Source of the DNA: Phylloscopus collybita
Taxonomy: Eukaryota > Chordata > Aves > Passeriformes > Phylloscopidae
DNA length: 64,000 nucleotides
Direction of reading: 5' to 3'
Assembly: GCA_027886175.1 (NCBI GenBank)
Contig: JAJNNQ010000027.1
Span: 11,298,001 to 11,362,000, forward strand
Numbering within the stretch: the stretch's first letter is position 1; each line of letters begins with the position of its first letter. Of the stretch, positions 34,551-49,300 are shown in pieces. The notes beneath the pieces were generated by a model. It was not told the DNA's origin, did no database searches, and saw only the letters and a list, made by a program, of their open reading frames with translations. The position numbers and the translations under genes are program-made.

Positions 34551-37500
34551 TATAAGGGCAGACTAATTTCCAACTGGTTGTAGATTCCATCTGGGAGATA
34601 TCCTCATTTGTATGGAACTTCAGCACTCATAACCACAATGCCAGGTTGACAGCATTAGATACGAACGGTGGTCCTTTTCCATGGGAAACCAAAGTCTCTA
34701 CCTCACGTTCCTGATGTCAGTTTTTAGGAGGCCTTTGGCACTACACGGGCAGACAAACTTCCACCTCGTGGTAGATTGCACCTTGGAGATATCCTCATTT
34801 GTATGGAACTTCAGCACTCATAACCACAATGCCAGGCTGACAGCATTAGATACGAACGGTGGTCCTTTCCCATGGGAAACCAAAGTCTCCACCCCTAGTT
34901 CCTGATGTCAGTTTTTTAGGAGGCCTTTGCCACTACAAGGGCAGACAATCTTCCATCTGGTGGTAAATTGCATCTGCGAGATATCCTCACTTGTATGGAA
35001 GTTTAGGAGGCATACGCCCAGTGGCAGGCACACAGCATTAGGCATGAACAGTGGCTCTTTTTAATGGGAAACCAAATTATCCATCCTACGTTTCAGATGT
35101 CAGTTTATAGGAGACCTTTGGCAATACAAGGGCAGAGAAACTTCAAACCGGGGGTAGATTGCACCTGCGAGATATTCTCATTTGTATAGAATTTTAGAGT
35201 AATTTTAGTACGCATAATCCCAGTGGCAGGCAGACAGAATTAGACATGAATAGTGGCCGTTTTCCAGGGGAAACCAAAGTCTCCAGGCCAGGTTCCTGAT
35301 GTCAGTTTTTAGGAGGCCTTTTGCACTACAAGAACAGACAAACATCCAACTGGTGCCATATTGCATCTTGGAGATATCTTCATTTGTATGGAGTTTTAGT
35401 GGAATTAAAGTAGGCAGAAGCCCAGTGGCAAGTAGACAGCATTAAACACCAACGGTGGCCCATTTCCATGGGAAACCAATGTCTCCGCCCCTGGTTTCTG
35501 ATGTCACTCTGTAGGAAGCCTTTGTCTCTACATGGGCAGACAAACTTCCATCTGGTGGTAGATGGCACCAGGGAGACATCCTCATTTGTATGTAATTTTA
35601 GTAGCCATAAGCCCAGTGGCAGGCAGACAGAATTAGACAAGAACGCTGGTCCATTTCCATGGGAAACAAACGTCTCTCCCTCAGGTTCCTAATGTCAGTT
35701 TGAAGGAGGCCTTTGGAACTACAAGGGCAGACAAACTTCCATCTGGTGGTAGATTGCACCTGGGAGATATCCTCATTTGTAGAGAATTTTATTGGAATTT
35801 TAGTAGGCATAAGCCCAGTGGCTGGCAGAGAGCATTAGACACGAACGGTGGCCCATTTCCTTGGGAAACCAAAGTCTCCATCTCACGTTCCTGATGTCAG
35901 TTTGTAGGAGGCCTTTGGTACTACAAATGCAGACATACTTGTATCTTGTGGTTGATTGCATCGCGGAGATATCCTCATTTTTATGGAACTTCAGCAGTCA
36001 TAACCACTGTACCAGGCAGACAGCATTAGACAGGAACAGTGGTCGTTTTCCATGGGAAACCAAAGTCTCCACACTACGTTCCCAATGTCAGGTTTTAGGA
36101 GGCCTTTGGCAGTACATGGGAAGACAAACTTCCGTCTGGTGGTTGATTTCATCGGGGAGATATCCTCATTTGTATGGAATTTCAGCAGGTAGAAGCCCAG
36201 TGGCAGGCAGACAGCATTAGACATGAACGGTGGCCCTTTTCCATGGGAAACGGAAGTCTCCAACCCAGGCTTCTGATGTCGGTTTTTAGGAGGCCTTTGG
36301 CATTAAAAGTGTAGGCAAACTTCCATCTGGAGGAAAATTGCATTTGGGAGATATCCTCATACGTATGGAATTTTAGTAGGCATATACCCACTGGCAGGCT
36401 GCAGCATTAGACATGAACAATGGGCCTTTTCCATGGAAAAACACATTATCCATCCTATGTTCCTGATGTCATTTTTTAGGAGGCCTTTGGCAATACAAGA
36501 GCAGACAAACTTCCACCTGGTGGAAATTTGCACCTAAGAGATATTCTCATTTGTAAAGTATTGTAGACGAATTTTAGTACGCAGATTCCAAGCGGCAGGC
36601 AGACAAAATTAGACATGAATAGTGGCCCTTTTCCAGGGGAAATGAAAGTCTGCAGGCCAGGTTCCTGATGTCAATTTTTTGGAGGCCTTTTGCACTACAA
36701 GAACAGACAAACTTCCAACTGGTGGCATATTGCATCTTGGAGATATCCTCATTTGGATGGAATTTTAGTGGAATTAAAGTAGGCAGAAGCCCAGTGGCAA
36801 GTAGACAGCATTAAACACCAACGGTGGCCCATTTCCATGGGAAACCAAAGTCTCCACCCCATGATCCGGATGTCCGTTTCTAGGAGGCCTTTGGAACTAC
36901 AAGAGCAGACAAACTTCCAACTGGTGGCATATTGCATCTGGGAGATATCCTCATTTGTATGTAATTTCTGTAGCCATAAGCCCAGTGGTCGGCAGACAGC
37001 ATTAGACACGAACGGTGGCCCTTTTCCATGGGAAACCGAATTCTCCACTCCAGGCTCCTGATGTCAATTTGTAGGAGGCCTTTGGCACTACAGGGGCAGA
37101 CAAACTTCCGCCAGGTGGTTGATTGCATGGGAGAGATTTCCCAATTTCTTTGGAATTTCAGCAGGCAGAAGCCCAGTGGCAGGCAGACAGCATTAGACAT
37201 GAACGCTGGCCCTTTTCCATGGGAAAACAAAGTCTCCACCCCTGGTTCCTGATGTCAGTTTTTTAGGAGGGCATTGGTACTACAAGGGCAGAGAATCTTC
37301 CATCTGGTTGTAGATTGCACCTAGGAGATATCCTCATTTCTATGGAATTTTAGTGGAATTGTAATAGGAAGAAGCCCAGTGGCAAGCCGACAGCATTACG
37401 CACGAACGGTGGCCCATTTGCATGGGAAACCAAAGTCGCCACTCCCGGTTCCTGATGTCAGTTTGTAGGAGGCCTTTGCCACTACAAGGGCAGGCAAACT

Positions 37501-40500
37501 TCCATCTGGTGGTAAATTGCATCTGCGAGATATCCTCATTTGTATGGAATTTTAGCAGGCATACGCCCAGTGGCAGTCACACAGCATTAGGCATGAACAG
37601 TGCCCTATTCCATGGGAAACCAAATTATACATCCCACGTTTAAGAAGTGAGTTTATAGGAGCCCTTTGGCACTACAAGGGCAGAGAAACTTCAAACCGGG
37701 AGTAGATTGCACCTGCAAGATATTCTCAATTTTATAGAATTTTAGAGGAATTTCAGTACGCCGAATCCCAGCAGCAGGCACACAGAATTAGACATGAATA
37801 GTGGCCTTTTCCAGGGGAAACCAAAGTCTCCAGGCCAGGTTCCTGATGTCAGTTTTTAGGAGGCCTTTTGCACTACAAGAACAGACAACCTTCCGACTGG
37901 TGGCATATTGCATCTTGGAGATATCCTCATTTGTATGGAATTCTAGTGGAATTAAAGCAGGCAGAAGCCCAGTGGCAAGTAGACAGCATTAAACACCAAC
38001 GGTGGCCCTTTTCCATGGGAAACCAAAGTCTCCGCCCCAGGTTCCTGATGTCAATCTGTAGGAAGCTTTTGGCTCTACAGGGGCAGACAAACTTCCATCT
38101 GGTGGTAGATTGCACCTAGGAGACATCCTCATTTGTAAGGAATTTTAGTGGGATTTTAATAGGCAGAAGCCTAGTGGCAGGAACACATCATTAGACACGA
38201 ACGCTGGCCCATTTCCAAGGGAAACCAAAGTCTCCACTCCAGGTTCCTGGTGTCAGTTTTTAGGAGGCCTTTGGAACTACAAGGGCAGATAAACTTCCAA
38301 CTGGTGGTAGATTCCATCTGGGAGATATCCTCATTTCTCTGGAATTTCAGCAGGCATAAGCCCAGTGGCCGGCAGACAGCATTAGACAGGAACGGTGGCC
38401 CTTTTCCATGGAAAACCAAAGTCTCCACCCCACGTTACTGATGTCAATTTGCAGGAGGCCTTTGGCACTACAAGGGCTACATACTTCCATCTCGTTGTAT
38501 ATTCCATTACTGAGATATCCTTCTTTATATGGAATTTTATTGGAATTTTAGTATGCAGAAGCCGAGTAGCCAGCAAACAGCATCTGACAAGAACTGTGGC
38601 CCTTTTCCATGGGAAATAAAAGTCTCCACCCAACATTCCTGATGTCCGTTTGTAGGAGGCCTTTGGAACTACAAGGCCAGGAAACTTTCCAACTGGTGGT
38701 AGATTGCATCTGGAAGACATCCTCATTTGTATGCAGTATTAGCAGCCATAAGCCCAGTGGCAGGCAGACAGCATTAGATTTGCGCGGTGGTCCTTTTCCA
38801 TGGGAAACCAAGGTCACCACCTCACGTTCCTGAATGTCAGTTTGTAGGAGGCCTTTGGCACTACAAGGGCAGCCAAAATTCTATCTGGTGGTAGATTCCA
38901 CCTGGGAGATGTCCTCATTTGTATGGAAATTCATCAGGCATGAGCCCAGTGGCAGGCAGACAGCATTAGATTTGAACGGTGGCCCTTTTCCATGGGAAAC
39001 CAAAGTCTCCACCTCACGTTCCTGATGACAATTTGTAGGAGGCCTTTGGAATTACACGGGAAGACAAACTTCCATCTGGTAGTAGATTGTTCCTGGGAGA
39101 TATCCTCATTTCTATGCAATTTTAGAAGGGAGAACCACAGTGGCAGGTAGACTGCATTAGACACGAACAGTGGCCCCTTTCCATGGGAAACCAAAGTCTT
39201 CACTCCAGGTTCCTGATGTCTGTGTGTTGGAAACCTTAACACTGCAAGGGAAGACAAACATCCAAGTGGTGGTGGATTCTATCTGGGAGATATCCCCATT
39301 TGTATGGAATTTAAGACGGCATAAGCCCAGTGGCGGGCAGACAGCATTAGACAAAAACGGTGGCATTTTTCCATGGGAAACCAAAGTCTCCACCTCACGT
39401 TCCTGATGTCAGTTTGTAAGAGGCCTTAGGCACTACAAAGGCAAAGTAAAATTAATCTGGTGGTAGATTGCACCAGGGAGATATCCTCATTTGAATGGAA
39501 TTTTAGTGGAATTTTAGTCGGCAGAATCCGAAAAGTCGCCAGATAGCATTAGACAAGAACGGTGGCCCTTTTCCATGGGAAACCAAAGTCTCCATCTCAC
39601 GTTCCTGATGTCAGTTTGTAGGATGCCTTTGGCACTACAAAGGCAGATAAACTTCCATCTGGTGGTAGATTCCATCTGGGAGGTATCCTCATTTTTGTGG
39701 AATTTCAGCAGGCATGAGCCTAGTTCCAGGCAGACTGCATTAGACACTAACGGTGGCCCTTTTCAATGGGACACCAAAGTCTCCACCTCACGTTCCTTAT
39801 GTCAGTTTATAGGAGGCCTTTGGAACTACAAGGGCACACAAACTTCCATCTCTTGGGAGAATGCAACTGCGAGATATCCTCATTTGCATGGAATTTAAGT
39901 GGAATTCTTGTGGGCAGAATCCCAGCGGCACATAGCGAGCATTAGACACGAACGGTGGCCCTTTTCCATGAGAAATCAACGTCTCCACCTCACGTTCTTT
40001 ATATCAGTTACTACGAGGCCTTTGGCACTACAAGGGCAGACAAAATTCCATCTGCTGGTAGATTCCACCTGGGAGATATCCTCTGTTGTATGGAATTTCA
40101 GCAGGCATATGCCCAGTTGCAGGCAGACAGCATTAGACAAGAACGGTGGCCTTTTTCATGGGAAACCAAAGTCTCCACCCCACATTCCTGATGTAAATTT
40201 ATACGAGGCTTTTGGCACGATAAGGGCAGACAAACTTCCAACTGGTGGTAGATTGCACGTGAGAGATATCTTCATTTGCATGGAATTTTAGTGGAATTTT
40301 AGTAGGCAGAATCCCAATGATCGGCAGAGAGCATAAGACACAAACGGTGTCCCTTTTCGATCAGACACGAACGTCTCTACCCCAGTCTCCTGATGTCAGT
40401 TGCTGGGAGGCCTTTGGCACTACAAGGCTAGAAAAACTTCCACCTGGTGGTAGATTGCATCTGGGAGATATCCTCATTTGTATGCAATTTTAGCAGGCAG

Positions 40501-40973
40501 AAGCCCAGTGGCAGGCAGACAACATTAGACACAAACGGTGGCCATTTTCCATAGGAAACCAAAGTCTCCACCTCACATTCCTGATGTCAATTTGTCGGAG
40601 GCCTTTGGCATTACAAGGGCAAACAAAACTCCATCTCGTGGGAGAATGCAACTGCGAGATATCCTCATTTGCATGGAATTTAAGTGGAATTCTTGTGGGC
40701 AGAATCCCAGCGGCAGGTAGAGAGCATTAGACACGAACGGTGGCTCTTTTCCATGGGACACCAAAGCAGGGCTATGCCTGCTAAAATTCCATACAAATGA
40801 GGATATCTCGCAGATGCAATTTACCACAAGATGGAAGTTTGCCTGACCTTGTAGTGGCAAAGGCCTACTAAAATCTGACATCGGGAACGTGGTGTGGAGA
40901 CTTTGGTTTCCCATGGAAAAGGACTACCGTTCGTGTCTAATGCTGTCTGCCTGGCACTGTGGTTATGACTGCT

Positions 40974-43682
40974 GAAGTTCCATACAAATGAGGTTATCTC
41001 CCAGGTGCAATCTACAACCAGGTGGAAGTTTGTCTGCCCTTGTAGTGCCAAAGGCCTCCTAAAAATGAACATCAGAAACGCGGGCTGGAGACTTTGGTTT
41101 CCCATAGAAATGGGCCACCGTTCGTGTCTAATGCTGTCTGCCTGCCACTGGCCTACTTCCTACTAAAATTCCACTAAAATTCCAAAAATAATGAGGATTT
41201 CTCCCAGGTGCAATCTACAACCAGATGGAAGTTTCTCTGCCCTTATATTGGAAAACACCTCCTACAAAGTGACATCAGCAACGTGGGGTGGAGATTTTGA
41301 ATTCCCATGGAAAAGGGCCACCGTTCGTGTCTAACGATGTCTGCCTCCCACTGGGGTTATGCCTGCTGAAATTCCATACAAATGAGGATATCTCCCAGAT
41401 GGAATCAACCACCAGTTGGAAGTTTGTCTGCCCTTGTAGTGCCAAAGGCCTCCTAAAAAAGGACATCAGGAACCTGGAGTGGACACTTTGGTTTCCCATG
41501 GAAATGGGCCACTGTTCGTATCTAATGCTGTCTGCCTGGTATTGTGGTTATGAGTGCTGAAGTTCCATACAAATGAGGATATCTCCCAGGTGCAATCTAC
41601 CACCAAATGGAAGTTTGTCTGCCCTTGTAGTGCCAAAGGCCTCCTAAATACTGACATCAGGAACGTGGATTGGACTTTGGTTTCCCATGGAAAAGGGGCA
41701 CCGTTTGTGCCTAATGCAATGTGCCTGCCGCTGGGCTTATGCCTAGTAAAATTCCATACAAATGAGGATATCTCCCACATGGAATTTACCATCAGATGGA
41801 AGTTTGTCTGCCCTTGTAGTGGCAAAGGCCTCCTAAAAAACTGACATTAGGAACCAGGGGTGGAGATTTTTGTTTCCCATGGAAAAGGGCCACCATTCGT
41901 GTCTAATGCTGTCTGCCTTCCACTGGGGTTATGCCTGCTGAAATTCCTCACAAATTAGGATATCTCCCTGATGGAATCTTCCACAAGGTGGAAGTATGTC
42001 TGCCCTTATAGTGCCAAAGTCGTCCTAAAAACTGACATCAGGAACGTGGGGTGGAGACTTTCGTTTCCCAAGGAAATTGGCCACCGTTCGTGTATAATGC
42101 TGTCTGTTTGCCACTGGGCTTCTGCCTGCTGAAATTCCAAAGATATTTGGAAATCTCTCCGATGCAATCAACCACCTGACGGAAGTTTATCTGCCCCTGT
42201 AGTGCCAAAGGCCTCTTAAACACTGACATCCGGAACCCGGAGTGGAGACTTTGGTTTCCCATGGAAATGGGCCAGCGTTCGTTCCTAATGCAGTCTGCCT
42301 GCCACTGGGTTTCTTCCAACTAAAATTCCACTAAAATTCCACAGAAATAAGGATATCTCCCAAGTGCAATCTACAACCAGATGGAAGAATCTCTCCCCCT
42401 GTAGTACCAAAGCTCTCCTAAGAAACTGACATCAGAAACCAGGGGTGGAGACTTTGTTTTCCCATGGAAATGGGCCAGCGATCGTGTCTAATGCTATCTG
42501 CCTGCCACTGGGCTTATGGCTACTGAAATTACATACAAATGAGGATATCACCCAGATGCAATATGCCACCAGTTGCAAGTTTGTCTGCTCTTGTAGTGCC
42601 AAAGGCATCCTAAAAACGGACATCAGGAACGTGGGGTGGAGACTTTGTTTTCCCCTGGAAAACGGCCACTATTCATGTCTAATTCTGTGTGCCTGCAGCT
42701 GGGATTCTGCGTACTAAAATTCCTCTAAAATTCTCTACAAATGGGAATATTTCCCAGGTGCAATCCTCCCCCAGTTTGAAGTTTCTCTGGCCTTGTAGTG
42801 CCAAAGGGCTCCTATAAACTGACATCTGAAATATAGGATGGATAATTTGGTTTCCCATGGAAAAGGGCCACTGTTCATGCCTAATGCTGTCTGCCTGCCA
42901 CTGGGCATATGACTGCTAAAATTCCATACAAATGAGGATATCTCGCAGATGCAATTTACCACGAGATGGAATTTTGTCTGCCCTTGTAGTGGCGAAAGCC
43001 CCCTAAAAAACTGACATCAGAAACCAGGCGTAGAGACTTTGGTTTCCCATGGAAAAGGACCACCGTTCGTATCTAATGCTGTCTGCCTGGCACTGTGGTG
43101 ATGACTGCTGAAGTTCCATACAAATAAGGATATCTCCCAGGTGCAATCTACCACCAGGTGGAACTTTGTCTGCCCTCGTAGTGCCAAAGGCCTCCAAAAA
43201 ACTGACATCAGGAACGTGAGGTAGAGACTTTGGTTTCCCATGGAAAAGGTCCACCGTTCGTTTCTAATGCTGTCTGCCTGGCTTTCAGATTATGAGTGCT
43301 GAAGTTCCATACAAATGAGGATATCTCCCAGGTGCAATCTACCACCAGATGGATGTTTGTCTGCCCTTGTAGTGCCAAAGGCCTCCTAAAAACTGACATC
43401 AGGAACGTGGGGTGAAGACTTTGGTTTCCCATGGAAAAGGGCCACCGTTTGTGTCTAATGCTATGTGGCTGCCACTGGGCTTATGCCTAGTAAAATTCCA
43501 TACAAATGAGGATATTTCCCAGATGGAATCTACCCCCACTTGAAAGTTTGTCTGCCCTTGTAATGCCAACGGCCTCCTACAAACTGACATCAGGAATCTG
43601 GAGAGGATGCTTTGGTTTCCCATGGAATAGGGCCACCCTTTGTGTTTAATGCTGTCTCTTTGCCACTGGGATTATGACTACT
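40974..43682 (-). repeat. 2,709-bp tandem duplication, copy A
   Basis: About 14 monomers, repeated immediately downstream at an offset of exactly 2,709 bp throughout. By eye I found only about three differences between the copies (41,9xx CCTCAC/CTTCAC, 42,73x CTCTAC/CTATAC, 43,60x GATGC/GACGC). It begins at GAAGTTCCATACAAATGAGG after TTATGACTGCT. Confidence 0.93.
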
Positions 43683-46391
43683 GAAGTTCCATACAAATGA
43701 GGTTATCTCCCAGGTGCAATCTACAACCAGGTGGAAGTTTGTCTGCCCTTGTAGTGCCAAAGGCCTCCTAAAAATGAACATCAGAAACGCGGGCTGGAGA
43801 CTTTGGTTTCCCATAGAAATGGGCCACCGTTCGTGTCTAATGCTGTCTGCCTGCCACTGGCCTACTTCCTACTAAAATTCCACTAAAATTCCAAAAATAA
43901 TGAGGATTTCTCCCAGGTGCAATCTACAACCAGATGGAAGTTTCTCTGCCCTTATATTGGAAAACACCTCCTACAAAGTGACATCAGCAACGTGGGGTGG
44001 AGATTTTGAATTCCCATGGAAAAGGGCCACCGTTCGTGTCTAACGATGTCTGCCTCCCACTGGGGTTATGCCTGCTGAAATTCCATACAAATGAGGATAT
44101 CTCCCAGATGGAATCAACCACCAGTTGGAAGTTTGTCTGCCCTTGTAGTGCCAAAGGCCTCCTAAAAAAGGACATCAGGAACCTGGAGTGGACACTTTGG
44201 TTTCCCATGGAAATGGGCCACTGTTCGTATCTAATGCTGTCTGCCTGGTATTGTGGTTATGAGTGCTGAAGTTCCATACAAATGAGGATATCTCCCAGGT
44301 GCAATCTACCACCAAATGGAAGTTTGTCTGCCCTTGTAGTGCCAAAGGCCTCCTAAATACTGACATCAGGAACGTGGATTGGACTTTGGTTTCCCATGGA
44401 AAAGGGGCACCGTTTGTGCCTAATGCAATGTGCCTGCCGCTGGGCTTATGCCTAGTAAAATTCCATACAAATGAGGATATCTCCCACATGGAATTTACCA
44501 TCAGATGGAAGTTTGTCTGCCCTTGTAGTGGCAAAGGCCTCCTAAAAAACTGACATTAGGAACCAGGGGTGGAGATTTTTGTTTCCCATGGAAAAGGGCC
44601 ACCATTCGTGTCTAATGCTGTCTGCCTTCCACTGGGGTTATGCCTGCTGAAATTCTTCACAAATTAGGATATCTCCCTGATGGAATCTTCCACAAGGTGG
44701 AAGTATGTCTGCCCTTATAGTGCCAAAGTCGTCCTAAAAACTGACATCAGGAACGTGGGGTGGAGACTTTCGTTTCCCAAGGAAATTGGCCACCGTTCGT
44801 GTATAATGCTGTCTGTTTGCCACTGGGCTTCTGCCTGCTGAAATTCCAAAGATATTTGGAAATCTCTCCGATGCAATCAACCACCTGACGGAAGTTTATC
44901 TGCCCCTGTAGTGCCAAAGGCCTCTTAAACACTGACATCCGGAACCCGGAGTGGAGACTTTGGTTTCCCATGGAAATGGGCCAGCGTTCGTTCCTAATGC
45001 AGTCTGCCTGCCACTGGGTTTCTTCCAACTAAAATTCCACTAAAATTCCACAGAAATAAGGATATCTCCCAAGTGCAATCTACAACCAGATGGAAGAATC
45101 TCTCCCCCTGTAGTACCAAAGCTCTCCTAAGAAACTGACATCAGAAACCAGGGGTGGAGACTTTGTTTTCCCATGGAAATGGGCCAGCGATCGTGTCTAA
45201 TGCTATCTGCCTGCCACTGGGCTTATGGCTACTGAAATTACATACAAATGAGGATATCACCCAGATGCAATATGCCACCAGTTGCAAGTTTGTCTGCTCT
45301 TGTAGTGCCAAAGGCATCCTAAAAACGGACATCAGGAACGTGGGGTGGAGACTTTGTTTTCCCCTGGAAAACGGCCACTATTCATGTCTAATTCTGTGTG
45401 CCTGCAGCTGGGATTCTGCGTACTAAAATTCCTCTAAAATTCTATACAAATGGGAATATTTCCCAGGTGCAATCCTCCCCCAGTTTGAAGTTTCTCTGGC
45501 CTTGTAGTGCCAAAGGGCTCCTATAAACTGACATCTGAAATATAGGATGGATAATTTGGTTTCCCATGGAAAAGGGCCACTGTTCATGCCTAATGCTGTC
45601 TGCCTGCCACTGGGCATATGACTGCTAAAATTCCATACAAATGAGGATATCTCGCAGATGCAATTTACCACGAGATGGAATTTTGTCTGCCCTTGTAGTG
45701 GCGAAAGCCCCCTAAAAAACTGACATCAGAAACCAGGCGTAGAGACTTTGGTTTCCCATGGAAAAGGACCACCGTTCGTATCTAATGCTGTCTGCCTGGC
45801 ACTGTGGTGATGACTGCTGAAGTTCCATACAAATAAGGATATCTCCCAGGTGCAATCTACCACCAGGTGGAACTTTGTCTGCCCTCGTAGTGCCAAAGGC
45901 CTCCAAAAAACTGACATCAGGAACGTGAGGTAGAGACTTTGGTTTCCCATGGAAAAGGTCCACCGTTCGTTTCTAATGCTGTCTGCCTGGCTTTCAGATT
46001 ATGAGTGCTGAAGTTCCATACAAATGAGGATATCTCCCAGGTGCAATCTACCACCAGATGGATGTTTGTCTGCCCTTGTAGTGCCAAAGGCCTCCTAAAA
46101 ACTGACATCAGGAACGTGGGGTGAAGACTTTGGTTTCCCATGGAAAAGGGCCACCGTTTGTGTCTAATGCTATGTGGCTGCCACTGGGCTTATGCCTAGT
46201 AAAATTCCATACAAATGAGGATATTTCCCAGATGGAATCTACCCCCACTTGAAAGTTTGTCTGCCCTTGTAATGCCAACGGCCTCCTACAAACTGACATC
46301 AGGAATCTGGAGAGGACGCTTTGGTTTCCCATGGAATAGGGCCACCCTTTGTGTTTAATGCTGTCTCTTTGCCACTGGGATTATGACTACT
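43683..46391 (-). repeat. 2,709-bp tandem duplication, copy B
   Basis: The second copy ends at TTATGACTACTGAA, the same monomer position at which copy A joins copy B (43,665-43,683). That is the footprint expected of unequal crossover between two monomers in register. The near absence of differences makes this one of the youngest changes in the window. Confidence 0.93.
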
Positions 46392-49300
46392 GAAATTACA
46401 TACAAATGAGGATATCTCCCAGATGCAATATGCCAACAGATGGAAGTTTGTCTGCTCTTGCAGTGCCAAAGGTCTCGTTCAAAGTGATATCTGGAACCTG
46501 GCCTGGAACTTTGGTTTCCTATGGAAAAGGCCCACCGTTCGTCTTTAATGCTGTCGGTCTGCAACTGGGCTTCTGAGTACTAAAATTCCACTAAAATTCC
46601 ATACAAATGAGGACTTCTCCAAGGTGCAATCTACCACCAGATGGAAGTTTTTCTGCCCTTGTAATGCCAAAGGCCTCCTAAAAACTGACATCAGGAACGT
46701 GAGGTGGAGACTTTGGTTTCCCAAGGAAATTGGCCACAGTTCGTGTCTAATGCTGTCTGCCTGCCACTGGGCTTCTGCCTGCTGAAATTCCAAAGATATT
46801 TGGAAATCTCTCCGATGCAATCAACCACCTGACGGAAGTTTGTCTGCCCCTGTGGTGCCAAATGCCTCCTAAAAACTGACATCAGGAACCTGGAGTGGAG
46901 ACTTTGGTTTCCCATGGAAATGGGCCAGCGTTCCTGTCCAATGCTGTCTGCCTGCACTGTGGTTATGACTGAAGGAATTCCATACAAAAGAGGATATCTC
47001 CCAGGTGCAATCTACACCAGGTGGAAGTTTGTCAGCCCTTGTAGTGCCAAAGGCTACCTAGAAACTGACATCCGGAACGTGGGGTGGACACTTTGGTTTC
47101 CCAAGGAAATGGGCCACCGTTCGTGTCTAATGCTGTCTGCCTGCCACTGGGCTTATGGCTACTGAAATTACATACAAATGAGGATATCTCCCAGATTCAA
47201 TATGCCACCAGATGGAAGTTTGTCTGCTCTTGTAGTGCCAAAGGCCTCCTAGAAACGGACATCAGGAACGTGGGGTGGAGACTTTGGTTTCCCATGGAAA
47301 TGGGGCACCGTTTGTGTCTAATGCTCTGTGCTTGCCACTGGGCTTATGCCTAGTAAAATTCCATACAAATGGGATATCTCCCAGATGGAATTTACCATCA
47401 GATGGAAGTTTGTCTGCCCTTGTAGTGGCACAGGCCTCCTAAAAACTGACATCAGAAACCAGGGGTGGAGATTTTCGTTTCCCATTGAAAAGGGCCACCG
47501 TTCGTGTCTAATGGTGTCTGCCTGCCACTGGGGTTATGCCTGCTGAAATTCCTCACAAACGAGGATATCTCCCTGATGGAATCTACCACCAGTTGGAAGT
47601 ATGTTTGCCCTTAAAGTGCCAAACTCCTCGTAAATACTGAAATGAGGAATGTGGATTGGAGACTTTGGTTTCCCAAGGAAATTGGCCATAGTTCGTGTCT
47701 AATGCTGTCTGTTTGCCACTGGGCTTCTGCCTGCTGAAATTCCAAAGATATTTGGTAATCTCTCCGATGCAATCAACCACCTGACGGAAGTTTATCTGCC
47801 CCTGTAGTGCCAAAGGCCTCCTAAAAACTGACATTAGGAATCTGGAGTGGAGACATTGGTTTCCCATGGAAATGGGCCACCGTTCCTCTCTAATGCAGTC
47901 TGCCCGCCACAGGTTTGTGGCTACTGAAATTACATACAAATGAGGATATCTCCCAGATTCAATATGCCACCAGTTGGAACTTTGTCTGCTCTTGTAGTGC
48001 AAAAGGCCTCCTATAACTGACATCAGGAACCTGGCCTGGAGACGTTGTTTTCCCCTGGAAAAGGGCCACTATTCATGTCTAATTCTGTCTGCCTGCCGCT
48101 GGGGTTCTGCGTACTAAAATTGCTCTAAAATTCTATACAAATGAGAATATCTCGCAGGTGCAATCTACCACCAGGTGGAACTTTGTCCGCCCTTGTAGTG
48201 CCAAAGGCCTCCTAGAAAGGGACATCAGGAACGCGGGGTGGAGACTTTGGTTTCCCATACAAATGGGCCACCGTTTGTGTCTAATGATGTCTTCCTGCCA
48301 CTGGGCTTCTTCCTACTAAAATTCCACTAAAATTCCATAGAAATGAGGATATCTCCCAGGTGCAATCTACAACCAGATGGAAGTTTCTCTGCCCTTATAT
48401 TGGAAAAAGCCTCCTATAAAGTGACATCAGCAACGTGGGGTGGAGATTTTGTTTCCCATAAAAAAGGGCCATCGTTCGTGTCTAATGCTCTCTGCCTGCC
48501 ACTGGCGTTATGCCTGCTGAAATTCCACTAAAATGAGGATATCTCCCAGATGGAATCTCCCACCACTTGGAAGTTTGTCTGCCCTTTTAGTGCCAAAGTC
48601 CTCCTAAAAACTGGCATCAGGAACATGGGGTGGAGACTTTGGTTTCCCAAGGCAATGGGCTACCGTTCTTGTCTAATGCTGTTTGCCTTCCAATGGGCTT
48701 CTGCCTGCTGAAATCCAAAAAAAATTTTGAAATCTCTCCAATGCAATCAACAACCTGACGGAAATTTTTCTGTCCTTGAAGTGCCAAAGGCCTCCTAAAA
48801 ACTGACATCAGGAACCTGGAGTGGAGACTTTGGTTTCCCATGGAAATGGGCCACTATTCATGTCTAATTCCTTCTGCCTGCCGCTGGGATTCTGCCTACT
48901 AAAATTCCACTAAAATTCCATACAAATTAGAATAACTCCCAGGTGCAATCAAACACCAGATGGAAGTTTCTCTGCCCTTGTGTTTCCAAAGGCCTCCTAC
49001 AAACTGCCATCAGGAACCTAGGGTGGAGACTTTGGTTTGCCATGAAAAAATGACCACCATTCCTGTCTAATGCTGTCTGCCTAGCAATGTGGTTATGACT
49101 GCTGAAGTTCCATACAAATGAGGATATCTCCCAGGTGCAATCTACCACCAGGTGGAAGTTTGTCTGCTCTCGTAGTGCCAGAGGCCTCCTAAAAACTGAC
49201 ATCAGGAACGTGGGGTGGAGAGTTTTTTTTTCCCATGGATATAGGCCACCGTTTGTGTCTAATGCTGTCTGCCTGCCACTGGGCTTATGCCTAGTAAAAT

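Larger units (their letters stand above)
21013..40766 (+). repeat. 191-bp satellite array, block 2 (plus orientation)
   Basis: About 100 monomers of the same satellite in the same orientation as block 1, again mixing 191- and 202-bp lengths. It contains the duplicated sub-blocks listed separately. Some monomers are shortened, for example near 24,035, where about ten bases between TATGTA and CCATAAGCC are missing. Monomers from about 38.4 kb onward drift furthest from consensus, with variants such as AAAAGTCGCCAGATAGC at 39,529 and TTTTCGATCAGACACG at 40,353. No gene is visible in this stretch. Confidence 0.95.
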
